Positions 27,402 through 35,086 of a DNA stretch of 64,000 nucleotides are shown here, in pieces; the stretch's first letter is position 1, and every line of letters starts with the position of its first letter. The notes beneath the pieces are model-generated. The model searched no databases. It had not been told where the DNA came from and was given only the letters and a program-made list of their open reading frames with translations. The DNA lies in assembly GCA_013298025.1 (NCBI GenBank), contig JAAFJE010000008.1, positions 1 to 64,000 of the forward strand. Reading direction: 5' to 3'. Both the position numbers and the translations under genes were made by a program. The DNA comes from Cytophagales bacterium (lineage in GTDB: Bacteria; Bacteroidota; Bacteroidia; Cytophagales; Spirosomataceae).

Positions 27402-28160
27402 ATGAAAAAAAATACGTCAATACTCTTCATACTCATCTGCATCGTTTCGCTGAGTAGTGCCTTGGGACAAACCCAAGATACAAAACTGAGCATTTCGCAT
27501 CTTACAGGTGACTTTTTCATTTATACTACTTACAACACCTATGAAGGTAATAAAATACCTGCCAACGGTATGTATTTGTTGACGCATGAAGGTGTTGTGC
27601 TGTTTGATACGCCTTGGGATACAACGCAATTTCAACCCCTGCTCGATAGCATACAACTGAAACATCATAAAAAAGTAAGTATTTGTATAGCAACGCATTG
27701 GCATAGCGATAGAACCGAAGGACTGGCGTATTACAAAAAGCAAGGCATCAAAACCTATACCACGACGCTTACGGACGAATGGAGTAGAAAGAATGGTAAA
27801 AAAAGGGCTGAATTTCTCATGACAAAAGACACCCTTTTTACGGTGGGTCAACATCCTTTTACTACCTATTATCCCGGACCAGGCCATACCGCCGACAATA
27901 TCGTACTGTGGTTTGAGCAAGAGAAAATTCTTTACGGAGGCTGTTTAATCAAAGGTACAGATGCCAGCGATTTGGGCTATTTAGGAGATGCCAATGTGTT
28001 GGAATATGAAAATAGTCTAAGAAATGTTCAGAAAAAGTGTCCTAAACCCAAATTTATTGTCATTTCGCATAGCGACTGGCATAACAACAATTCATTAAAA
28101 CATTCTATCAGATTGGCAAAGCAACTGAAAAAGAAAAATACTACCACTGATAAGCACTGA
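27402..28160 (+). CDS. Subclass B1 metallo-beta-lactamase
   Basis: 252 aa with a secretion signal (…SLSSALGQ). All six subclass B1 zinc ligands are visible: His99, His101 and Asp103 in ATHWHSDRTEG, His162 in GPGHTADN, Cys181 in GGCLIKG, and His223 in ISHSDWHNN. The Lys184 that contacts the substrate carboxylate in many B1 enzymes is present. Enzymes of this class hydrolyse carbapenems and most other beta-lactams in the periplasm, and chromosomal copies are widespread in Bacteroidota. The LGDANV segment resembles BlaB/IND-type enzymes. There is no adjacent insertion sequence, integron or resistance gene, so it looks intrinsic. Activity is inferred, not shown. Confidence 0.88.
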   Translation: MKKNTSILFILICIVSLSSALGQTQDTKLSISHLTGDFFIYTTYNTYEGNKIPANGMYLLTHEGVVLFDTPWDTTQFQPLLDSIQLKHHKKVSICIATHWHSDRTEGLAYYKKQGIKTYTTTLTDEWSRKNGKKRAEFLMTKDTLFTVGQHPFTTYYPGPGHTADNIVLWFEQEKILYGGCLIKGTDASDLGYLGDANVLEYENSLRNVQKKCPKPKFIVISHSDWHNNNSLKHSIRLAKQLKKKNTTTDKH

Positions 28161-28185
28161 ACACAACAAAATCTGACCTAACTGT

Positions 28186-28257
28186 ATGCTACAAGAAACC
28201 TTTATAAGACTTTTACAAAACTATACAGCCCAAGAAAGTACGATAGATGTGATATAG
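28186..28257 (+). pseudogene. N-terminal fragment resembling an HD-domain phosphohydrolase
   Basis: A 23-codon frame encodes MLQETFIRLLQNYTAQESTI… then TAG. This resembles the conserved N-terminus of the small bacteroidete HD-superfamily phosphohydrolases, but the HD core is absent downstream. It is probably a deletion relic. The assignment rests on recalled similarity over 20 residues and is weak. Confidence 0.3.
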
Positions 28258-28353
28258 CTTTGTTTTTGTAGTGTATATGATTGAAAATAAGGTATTTAGT
28301 TGTGTTTTTTTCTTGCTACAAATTTGGTTGTTATAAATTTTAAAAATAGACCA

Positions 28354-28713
28354 ATGACAAAACTTTATGTGACGACCCGTACCATCCAGCCGACCTTTAT
28401 AGCAAAAGTGCAAGATGGGCTTTTTAGGTTTGCTGGATTTATCATTATACCCGTTAGTGTGGTTGTATTAGTATTGTTTATGTTGTATGCGATATTCAAA
28501 CAGGTATTCGATTACATGTTAGGTAAAAATGTGGAGGAGGATGAAACGGAGATAGCAACAGCCCTTTGGACGACATTATACCAATCGGAAATCATAACGA
28601 TTGAAAGGATGGAAATCTATGCTGAAGAAGCATTTGATAACATCAATTGGGAAGACTTCACCTTGATGAAACAACCCGATGATTGCACAGCTAGAAGACC
28701 TGTATTTTCTTGA
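28354..28713 (+). pseudogene. Unknown membrane protein, 5' part of an apparently frameshifted gene
   Basis: Starting MTKLYVTTRTIQPTF, 119 aa with one membrane segment (FAGFIIIPVSVVVLVLFMLYAIF, about 26-48) and an acidic cytoplasmic stretch (VEEDETEIATALW…AFDNINWEDF). The last nine residues (CTARRPVFS) look out of character. The next frame opens at exactly this point, with the compositionally matching LEDLYFLEEHIVF. A one-base insertion around 28678-28684 (gatgatt) would explain this. A real two-gene overlap is the alternative. The family is not recognised. Confidence 0.5.
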
Positions 28714-28948
28714 AGAACATATTGTTTTTGCCAATCACCTGATTTTACTTCAAATGGAAAAAGATGACAAACCTACGCCAATCAAAGTTATGCAGCTAGA
28801 TTTAATCACCTTTGAACTGACCCTACTCGAAGCCTTCGACGAACATTGTGATAGGATAAATTTTAACCTTATCGACCAAGAAAACCTGATAATTCTGTTT
28901 GAACAAGGGCTCAACAAAATCGAAATGCGATTGCAGACCAAACCTTAA
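28679..28948 (+). CDS. Unknown acidic protein, 3' part of the frameshifted gene or separate gene
   Basis: 89 aa in the +1 frame relative to the preceding gene, overlapping it by 35 bp. It is rich in Leu, Glu and Asp (QLDLITFELTLLEAFDEHCDRINFNLIDQENLIILFEQG). There is no signal peptide or membrane segment. It reads as the natural continuation of the upstream protein, so the two may be one gene broken by a single-base change. If separate, the ATG at 28679 gives translational coupling. No function can be assigned. It ends 59 bp before a lipoprotein gene. Confidence 0.45.
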   Translation: MIAQLEDLYFLEEHIVFANHLILLQMEKDDKPTPIKVMQLDLITFELTLLEAFDEHCDRINFNLIDQENLIILFEQGLNKIEMRLQTKP

Positions 28949-29007
28949 ATACTAAGCTTGATGGCAGATGATAAGAGTAAGCAACTATTTCTAACAAACA
29001 TAATACG

Positions 29008-29931
29008 ATGAGATTTTCCCTGTTTTTGACTATACCCTTATGGGTACTTATGGGCTGTTCTAATGCCGAAACTTCTTCAAACAAAACCGTAGCAGATTCC
29101 TTGCCCAAACCTGTAATCAGGCAAGGACTCGACTCCACACATAAAGTATTGAACGAAAATGTAGCTTATGTGGGTTGGGCTAATATGTTTGATGAGTCTG
29201 AGAAATCTGCCCAAAATGAAATATACCTAGAATTGTATTTCAAAAATGAAGCTTCCAGCAAACTGCCTTATGAAAAAATTGTGGCTCTCACCGATTCGGT
29301 AGTGCATAAAGATGAAGAGCTGTTTAGAAAAAGATTACCACTTGAGTTGGCAATTAAATACTTCGACCTCAGAGGATTGGCTCAACTCAAGGTATATGAC
29401 TCGGCGAATAAATTTATTTGTCGAGCCAATTTTGTGCGTGTCGAATATGTAGAAGATGTCATTTCTTCGTTTTTTGTGGCGGTATATCGAACTGAAAAAC
29501 CTATCAAATCTGGCTCGCATTATGTCACTGGTCATCTTTCCGAAGAGCTTGCCTCCGTAAATTATACGACCAGTCAAGATACTATTTTGACGAAAAATAT
29601 ACTAGCAAAGTTGAAAGCTCCGATTCCTTACGAAGCTTTACAAAAAAGCGGTGAGCATCTCAAATTCAATAATTCAGATTCAACCTTATCAATTGTCAAT
29701 AGCGATGAGCATACCTATGTAGTTTTGAGTAGTAAAGATGCCCTAACCGTCTTGTACAAAAGCGATGAATCCGAAAACTTTACCCGTATGTTATTTATCC
29801 CCATATTACGAAAAAAACTTCCGCTGATACTGATGCAAAATGTAGCACCTGAAACCGATTCTTTCTGGGAAACATTGCTTTATTTTGATGGAAAAAAATA
29901 TAGAAAAGCGACCTTCAATCGGAACTTTTAG
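29008..29931 (+). CDS. Lipoprotein of unknown function
   Basis: 307 aa. The lipobox is PLWVLMGC with Cys at 17, followed by a Ser/Thr-rich linker (SNAETSSNKTVADS). The mature part is mixed alpha/beta with no recognisable catalytic or binding motif. It contains two stretches of alternating hydrophobics (AYVGWANMFDESEKS…EIYLELYFKNEA; HTYVVLSSKDALTVLYKS) and ends YRKATFNRNF. It lies in a cluster of small unknown envelope proteins (28.3-30.9 kb), which together may form an accessory module. No family is recognised. Confidence 0.65.
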   Translation: MRFSLFLTIPLWVLMGCSNAETSSNKTVADSLPKPVIRQGLDSTHKVLNENVAYVGWANMFDESEKSAQNEIYLELYFKNEASSKLPYEKIVALTDSVVHKDEELFRKRLPLELAIKYFDLRGLAQLKVYDSANKFICRANFVRVEYVEDVISSFFVAVYRTEKPIKSGSHYVTGHLSEELASVNYTTSQDTILTKNILAKLKAPIPYEALQKSGEHLKFNNSDSTLSIVNSDEHTYVVLSSKDALTVLYKSDESENFTRMLFIPILRKKLPLILMQNVAPETDSFWETLLYFDGKKYRKATFNRNF

Positions 29932-30036
29932 GAAGCGAATCTGAGGTTGGTAAAAGAAAAGCAGGCTTTAAACCATTGCTGCTAAGGATAGTCTAAGGGA
30001 TAATTTACTCAATCAACCCTTTAAAGACCTTCTTTT

Positions 30037-30324
30037 ATGCGAATTGTTATTTACTGTTGCCTTGGTTTGTTGGTCATCTTGGGCTGTACCAAAGCCGGTG
30101 CCATACAACCAGATGTCGCCATATATTTTCCGTCTGGCAACGCATGGGAAAGCAAGCCAATGGCTAGTCTAAATTGGAATACCAATGCCGTACAGCCTTT
30201 GAAAGATTTTCTCTCACAAACTAATACCAAATCGTTTATGATATTGGTCGATGGGCATACGGCTACTATAGCATGGGATGAATCCCTAAATAAGTTTACA
30301 ACCTCCTTTGAATCAATACACTAG
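30037..30324 (+). CDS. Small lipoprotein of unknown function
   Basis: 95-aa precursor with lipobox LLVILGC (Cys about 17). The mature part of about 78 residues contains YFPSGNAWESKPMASLNWNT and SFMILVDGHTATIAWDE, a compact beta-rich pattern. No homologous family is recognised. It lies 105 bp after the previous unknown lipoprotein on the same strand, so they may be co-transcribed, and it is convergent with the two small minus-strand genes that follow. Confidence 0.6.
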   Translation: MRIVIYCCLGLLVILGCTKAGAIQPDVAIYFPSGNAWESKPMASLNWNTNAVQPLKDFLSQTNTKSFMILVDGHTATIAWDESLNKFTTSFESIH

Positions 30325-30355
30325 GGTAGGAGCGAAGGAGGTTGGTCATAAAAAG

Positions 30356-30535
30356 CTAGTCTATCGAAGCATTTAAAATGTCTTCGTCGGTATGAAAATC
30401 GTACTTAAAAATAGGGTCGATTTCTGTATCGGCTTCAATATTAAGAATTTCTTTGATAAGTCCTGTATGCAAATCAAACACCAAGACACAAGGGTAAAGC
30501 AACGAGATAAACAGACAGATAGCTACTTTTAAAAT
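30356..30535 (-). CDS. Small membrane-anchored protein without a standard start codon
   Basis: An open minus-strand frame encodes a hydrophobic helix (ILKVAICLFISLLYPCVLVF) followed by an acidic tail (ADTEIDPIFKYDFHTDEDI) and TAG at 30358-30356. It has good amino-acid character, but no ATG, GTG or TTG precedes the helix in frame. An ATT at 30535 or an internal TTG are the only candidates. It begins about 8 nt after the stop of the upstream gene (30544), so it may depend on translational coupling, or be its frameshifted continuation. Function unknown. Confidence 0.4.
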   Translation of the reverse strand: MLKVAICLFISLLYPCVLVFDLHTGLIKEILNIEADTEIDPIFKYDFHTDEDILNASID

Positions 30536-30543
30536 GAAGAAGA

Positions 30544-30867
30544 TTAGGTGGTGGGTTGTTTTACTTGGGTGATAATCACTTGATTGCCCGACGATGATTT
30601 ACGCCATTGTTTACTTCTACGGATGAGTTTGCGTTTGAGGCGTTCTATTTCTTTATCCGATTCGAGTTTGCTGGCAAGCGTCGAGTCTTGCTTGATGAGG
30701 GCTTCTCGTAGGTTTTCTACTACTACCCCTCGCTCTTTCCATTGGTACCAGTTGATTGCCAATGAGCCTAGACAACAGACTCCAATAATGCCAAGCAACC
30801 AATAGAGTTTTACTACTTGCACTCGATTGTCTCTTATTTTTGTTTCTTTATGTCCAGTAATAATCAT
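30544..30867 (-). CDS. Single-pass membrane protein with basic coiled-coil tail, unknown
   Basis: 107 aa. A short basic N-terminus (MIITGHKETKIRDNRVQVVK) precedes one membrane helix (about 21-40, LYWLLGIIGVCCLGSLAINW). A charged, heptad-like segment follows (about 45-85, VVENLREALIKQDSTLASKLESDKEIERLKRKL), with a basic tail. The topology suggests a membrane-tethered scaffold, but no family is recognised. It is divergent from nothing close upstream and directly precedes the start-less small frame at 30535. Confidence 0.5.
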   Translation of the reverse strand: MIITGHKETKIRDNRVQVVKLYWLLGIIGVCCLGSLAINWYQWKERGVVVENLREALIKQDSTLASKLESDKEIERLKRKLIRRSKQWRKSSSGNQVIITQVKQPTT

Positions 30868-31256
30868 GTCGGTTCAAATTGATGCCCTGTGGCGGTTAAA
30901 AAGCTTGTTTTTCAAGAGATTGCTTTTTATAAGTTGGGTGAAAAATACTGCTTGCACTCGACAAGCATACCGATTTTTTACCCTTGCTTGGGGGACTTTT
31001 ACTAACAATTGTGATTAGGAATTGGCTTTACCAGTTAAAAATAAATAATTCTGTGAAAAATAACAACTGATATACCTCACTTTTTATGTGTAAAGATGCC
31101 TTTGGTTACATAAAAAAGTTTCTGTGGCTAAACATTTAACCACAGAAACTACAACTCTTAAACACCTATATTTATACTTATCCTTAAGTCCTATTTTGAT
31201 AATACAAACATAACATAGAATGGTTAAGATGGAATGAATAAAAAATTAAAAGTGTT
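30868..31256. other. Noncoding interval between small genes and histidine kinase
   Basis: 389 bp with no convincing coding frame. It holds the terminator of the two-component operon (31117-31150), next to a weaker 9-bp inverted repeat (31081-31089 with 31108-31116). It must also contain the promoter for the small minus-strand gene starting at 30867. Nothing else is recognisable. Confidence 0.5.
31110..31150 (-). terminator. Intrinsic terminator of the two-component operon
   Basis: agtttctgtgg (31117-31127) pairs with ccacagaaact (31140-31150), and the stem can extend inward through taaa/ttta. Read on the minus strand it is followed immediately by a T6 tract (plus 31112-31117), about 107 nt after the histidine kinase stop. 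Confidence 0.82.
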
Positions 31257-32633
31257 TTAATTTTGTTCTTTTTCTATAAAAAATTGTACTTTAAATATGG
31301 TTTGTTCTAGTGTTGATTCTTCTATGTACAATTCGCCTGCGTGTAATTTGATGATGCGTTCGGCCAAAGGGAGTCCTATGCCATAGCCTTTGGTGTCGGC
31401 GGTTTTCTTTGCTCTGAAAAAAGGAAGAAAAATGAGCTTTTGGTCTTTGGGGTCTATGACCGCACCTTTATTCATAAAACGCAAGGATAAGCCGTTTTCA
31501 AAACCAATTTTCACCAATACAGTTTGAGTTGTGGAGAATTTACAGCCATTTTCCATCAAATTAGAAAAGGCTACTTTCAATAATTGAGGATTCCCCAATA
31601 TACTGAGTTGTTCGTCGGAGTCGATGTTGTCTGAAAATTCGATAGAAATGGTATAATCTTTTTGAACTTTCAACAAAAAACTGCGGGCATCCCAAATAAT
31701 ATCGTCGATTCTGAGGCTCGTAAATCGGTTGGGAAGGCTGTCGTCATGGAGTTTGGTGAGTTCCAACAAGGTATTGGTGAGTAAATTCAAATCTTTTACA
31801 TCTTGCAATACCGAGGTCATGGTGTGTTGGTACTCTTCTTCACTGCGTTTGTTGAGCAAGGCTACACTCAATTGAGAGATGATTTTGGTCAAAGGATTTT
31901 TTAGTTCGTGACTCACATTTGAAATAAAAACTTGTTGATGCTGAAAGGCTTCTTCTACCCGTGTAAGTAGGTTGTTGAAAGTAAGCGTAAGTTGCCCGAT
32001 TTCATCTTTGATGTTTCTCACTTTCAGGCGTTTATTGAGATTATTGGGGTAAATTGCATTCATTTCGGCAATGACTTCCGTGATAGGACGCAAGGCTCTT
32101 CCTGCAAAAATCCAACCGAAAATTGCCGAAGCCAACACAATGAGCATATACAGCGAAATCAAAATGCGTTGAAGGTCTCGAAGGGTATCTAAGCCATGCA
32201 AATCTACGCCGCCAGCCAATACCAACAGTCTATTGTACTTGTCGTAGTACGGAATCCCCAAAATCTGAATTTCTTTATAGGTGGTTGTGGCTGTGCCTTC
32301 TAGCCTTACGTCGTTGAGAAACCGACGGCTGATTTCAAATTTTACGGTATCGTTGTTGGTATAAATTTCTTGGTTTTTATAATTGTAAATTGAAATTTTT
32401 TCTTTGTAAAGTACATCTTTGTTGGTTTTTTCAATCACTTTCAAGAGCTTCGAGTCTATTTGGTCAACTTTTACCAATAGCTCGGCTGTGGTAATGGCTT
32501 TCGATTTGAGCCTTGAATAAAACCGTGTTTCTATGTAAGAATGCGTAAAATAATAAATCCCTAAAAACGACAAAAGCACAATGAGGGATACCAGTAGCGT
32601 AAATTGTAAGGTTAGTTTGAAGCGAGTACGCAT
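31257..32633 (-). CDS. HAMP-containing sensor histidine kinase
   Basis: 458 aa. The first membrane segment is about 10-30. A periplasmic sensor of about 125 residues follows, then a second membrane segment (about 155-178) and a HAMP domain (about 178-230). The dimerisation domain has phospho-acceptor His242 (FISNVSHELKNPLTK), and the HATPase_c domain has NLMENGCKFS, a D/G box reduced to LRFMNKGAVI, and GYGIGLPLAERIIKLH. It is a CusS/ArlS-like OmpR-family partner kinase. Its response regulator lies 112 bp upstream on the same strand. The input signal is unknown. Neighbouring porin and SulP genes suggest an envelope or anion cue, which is inference. Confidence 0.92.
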   Translation of the reverse strand: MRTRFKLTLQFTLLVSLIVLLSFLGIYYFTHSYIETRFYSRLKSKAITTAELLVKVDQIDSKLLKVIEKTNKDVLYKEKISIYNYKNQEIYTNNDTVKFEISRRFLNDVRLEGTATTTYKEIQILGIPYYDKYNRLLVLAGGVDLHGLDTLRDLQRILISLYMLIVLASAIFGWIFAGRALRPITEVIAEMNAIYPNNLNKRLKVRNIKDEIGQLTLTFNNLLTRVEEAFQHQQVFISNVSHELKNPLTKIISQLSVALLNKRSEEEYQHTMTSVLQDVKDLNLLTNTLLELTKLHDDSLPNRFTSLRIDDIIWDARSFLLKVQKDYTISIEFSDNIDSDEQLSILGNPQLLKVAFSNLMENGCKFSTTQTVLVKIGFENGLSLRFMNKGAVIDPKDQKLIFLPFFRAKKTADTKGYGIGLPLAERIIKLHAGELYIEESTLEQTIFKVQFFIEKEQN

Positions 32634-32745
32634 AAAGCGTTGAGATTAAGCAATGGTTGAAAAATAATGTTTGGTCTAATAAAAGAACTAAAGTTGCATC
32701 TGAAATAACAATGAAAACTCGCTCCATTCAGAAGTTACGCCTATT

Positions 32746-33423
32746 TTATTCCAACTTCAACACATAGCCCATACCATAGATATTATGAATAAGTTTTTGC
32801 GTAAAATCTTTATCTACTTTCTTTCTCAACAAATTGATATACACTTCAATCACATTGGTGCCGGTATCGAAGCTTACATCCCATACTTTTTCGGCAATTT
32901 CTACCTTCGACAGTACTTTTCCTTGGTTGCGGAGGAGCATTTCGAGCAACTCAAATTCTTTGGCTGTGAGCGGAATTTTTGTGCCACTGCGTGTCACCGT
33001 TTTCGAGTCGAGGTTCATTTCTAAATCGGCGAAAGTGAGGGTATTTTTCTGAAAATTACCTCCTACACTGCGGCGTGACAAGGCACGGATGCGGGCTACC
33101 AATTCGACAAATTCAAAAGGTTTTACCAAATAATCGTCGGCACCGGCATCAAAACCAATCACTTTATCTTGCAAATCGCCCAAGGCTGTGAGCAGTAAAA
33201 TGGGCGTACTAATGCCTTCTTTTCTTAATTCTTTGCACAATTCTATGCCATTCAGCCCCGGCATAATGATGTCGGAAACGATGACATCGTATATATTTTT
33301 TTTAGCAAGATGTTTTCCAATTAGGCCATCGTAGCAAAAATCCACTTCAAAACCCGATTCCCTCAGCCCTTTGCTCAATGATTGAACCGTTTTTGTTTCG
33401 TCCTCTATGAGTAATAATTTCAT
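32746..33423 (-). CDS. OmpR/PhoB-type response regulator
   Basis: 225 aa from MKLLLIEDETKTVQ. The ATG 12 bp upstream adds only MYIQ. The receiver domain has the acidic pair Glu7-Asp8, phospho-acceptor Asp51 (VIVSDIIMPG), a conserved Thr in LLTALG, and Lys in YLVKPFEF. The C-terminal winged helix (about 125-222) contains LTAKEFELLEMLLRNQGKVLSK and VYINLLRKKVDK. It is a DNA-binding transcription factor controlled by the adjacent kinase. It is the first gene of the two-gene operon. The porin gene lies 160 bp upstream on the same strand and is a reasonable target. Confidence 0.93.
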   Translation of the reverse strand: MKLLLIEDETKTVQSLSKGLRESGFEVDFCYDGLIGKHLAKKNIYDVIVSDIIMPGLNGIELCKELRKEGISTPILLLTALGDLQDKVIGFDAGADDYLVKPFEFVELVARIRALSRRSVGGNFQKNTLTFADLEMNLDSKTVTRSGTKIPLTAKEFELLEMLLRNQGKVLSKVEIAEKVWDVSFDTGTNVIEVYINLLRKKVDKDFTQKLIHNIYGMGYVLKLE

Positions 33424-33584
33424 TTGGATATACAATTGTTATATACTTCAAAACTAAACAAAAAACCAACAGCTTGTATCTTGGCATGGCTTAAAAACAA
33501 AATTGGGCTAACGAATATCGTTAACCCAATCGTTCTAATAAACCACATACAAACTAAATTATTACTATAATCAGTTTTCAAGCA

Positions 33585-34910
33585 TTAATTGAAAAACACT
33601 TGGTATTGCAACAATACCCCTGCTTTTCGGTCGGTACTATGCCATTCGCCGTTGGCATTGATGGTATAGATAGGGCGACTTTCGTAGGCCAATGTTAGCT
33701 TAGAAGTGTGGCCAGCCAGTAGCCAGTTTACACCAATATCATAGTAAGCCATTGGGTCTGCCAAGCGGTCGTAGTTGGCGTATTGCATACTGGCGTAGGG
33801 CATCAAAGTACCGCCTGTTTTGCCAAGTAAATTGTCGGCCATTTTGTAGCCAACTTGTGCATACAAGATTTTCCCTGTACCATACATCGGGAAGTTATTC
33901 CCAGCACCATTCGCTACAGAAGCCAATTTGTTTCCATTAGCTGGATTCATCGGGCCACTTTGGCGAATGTAATTTTTGCCAAAATCATAATCGGAATACG
34001 CCAAATAAGCACTGATAGCCGTGCCTTTGGCTGTATTGATTGGGGCATCATAAAACGCATCCACAGAGAGCAACGTCATGGCTGTCTTGAGCGTATCTGT
34101 GCCGTTTTCGGCGAGTCGCCACATGGCTTGAGGTTGGTAAATAAAACCAGCACCCAAATTAAAAATTTTCTTTTTACCTAAATAAGTACCTGCATTATAA
34201 GGCAATAAGTTCGATTCTTGGTCTAAGAACTGATATTGCACATAGCCTTGCGTTTGAAAACTAGCAGGCGATAACGCAAAGGTACTGGCGGTTTTATTAA
34301 TCGTATTACTGGCATTATAAGCCGTCGATTTCTGAAAAGCCATTGGGTCGCTTAATGCAAATCGGTAATCAATTTTACCAAGTTTTCCTTTAGCATAAAT
34401 ACTCAATTTTCGTAAAAATTGGTCGGTTACGTCGTTGGTGGCTTGTTGGTACAAAGGGGCATCAATGCCCAAAATGCTGCCAACAGCAGGAGAGGCAAAG
34501 CGTGCTAAACCGCTCCAAGCGGTGAGCCCACCACCCAACGAAAGCTTGTTTTTCACTACAGCATATTCTCCGAGAGCATCATGGATGAAAAACCCAGCTT
34601 TGCGGTCGGAGAGGTAATTAAAATTATTCTGACCAAATTGCGTATAGACAAACACACGGTCGGTTAGTTGCCCAAACATTTGAATCCTGAATCGTCTGAT
34701 ACCAATATCGGTTGTAGATGATTTGTCGAATCCATAAACTGTTGTACCTGGGTTACTTTCGTTATAACGTAACCAAACTTGCGTATTGAGGGTAAATTTT
34801 AAGTAGCGAGAACCATCTTCGCTGATATACAATTTACCATCTTTTATGGCTTGTGCGTAAGACATGGTCGAAATCATAACCAATGCCATTACAAAGAACA
34901 TTTTTTTCAT
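33585..34910 (-). CDS. Outer-membrane porin (phosphate-selective porin-like)
   Basis: 441 aa with a signal peptide (MKKMFFVMALVMISTMSYAQ). The mature chain starts IKDGKLYISEDGSRYLKFTLNTQVWLRY and shows alternating beta-strands throughout (RRFRIQMFGQLTDRVFVYTQFGQ; HTSKLTLAYESRPIY), ending in the aromatic terminal strand LLQYQVFFN recognised by the BAM machinery. The pattern fits OprP/OprO-like porins of Bacteroidota, although substrate selectivity cannot be read. It lies between a SulP anion transporter upstream and a two-component system downstream, all on the minus strand. An outer- and inner-membrane anion route is a reasonable inference. Confidence 0.75.
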   Translation of the reverse strand: MKKMFFVMALVMISTMSYAQAIKDGKLYISEDGSRYLKFTLNTQVWLRYNESNPGTTVYGFDKSSTTDIGIRRFRIQMFGQLTDRVFVYTQFGQNNFNYLSDRKAGFFIHDALGEYAVVKNKLSLGGGLTAWSGLARFASPAVGSILGIDAPLYQQATNDVTDQFLRKLSIYAKGKLGKIDYRFALSDPMAFQKSTAYNASNTINKTASTFALSPASFQTQGYVQYQFLDQESNLLPYNAGTYLGKKKIFNLGAGFIYQPQAMWRLAENGTDTLKTAMTLLSVDAFYDAPINTAKGTAISAYLAYSDYDFGKNYIRQSGPMNPANGNKLASVANGAGNNFPMYGTGKILYAQVGYKMADNLLGKTGGTLMPYASMQYANYDRLADPMAYYDIGVNWLLAGHTSKLTLAYESRPIYTINANGEWHSTDRKAGVLLQYQVFFN

Positions 34911-35086
34911 TTTTTTAGCATCAAATTATTACAATATAAGCTAATTTGACCTAAGCCTTTGCCTTGAATGATAGGGCAAAGACAACAGTCGTAGCCTATC
35001 GCTGAGACAAGTAAGAAACGTATCAACTAAGTAACAAACGCTGTTTATAAGTGTGAAAACAGCGTTCGCATGACATAAACAAGGTA

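Noticed and set aside
27402-28160. Acquired resistance gene on a mobile element
   Set aside because: No integrase, insertion sequence or attC-like site borders the metallo-beta-lactamase, and its base composition looks like its neighbours'.
30827-31018. 63-codon plus-strand frame opposite the small membrane gene promoter
   Set aside because: Partly antisense to another gene, no signal or motif, poor start context.
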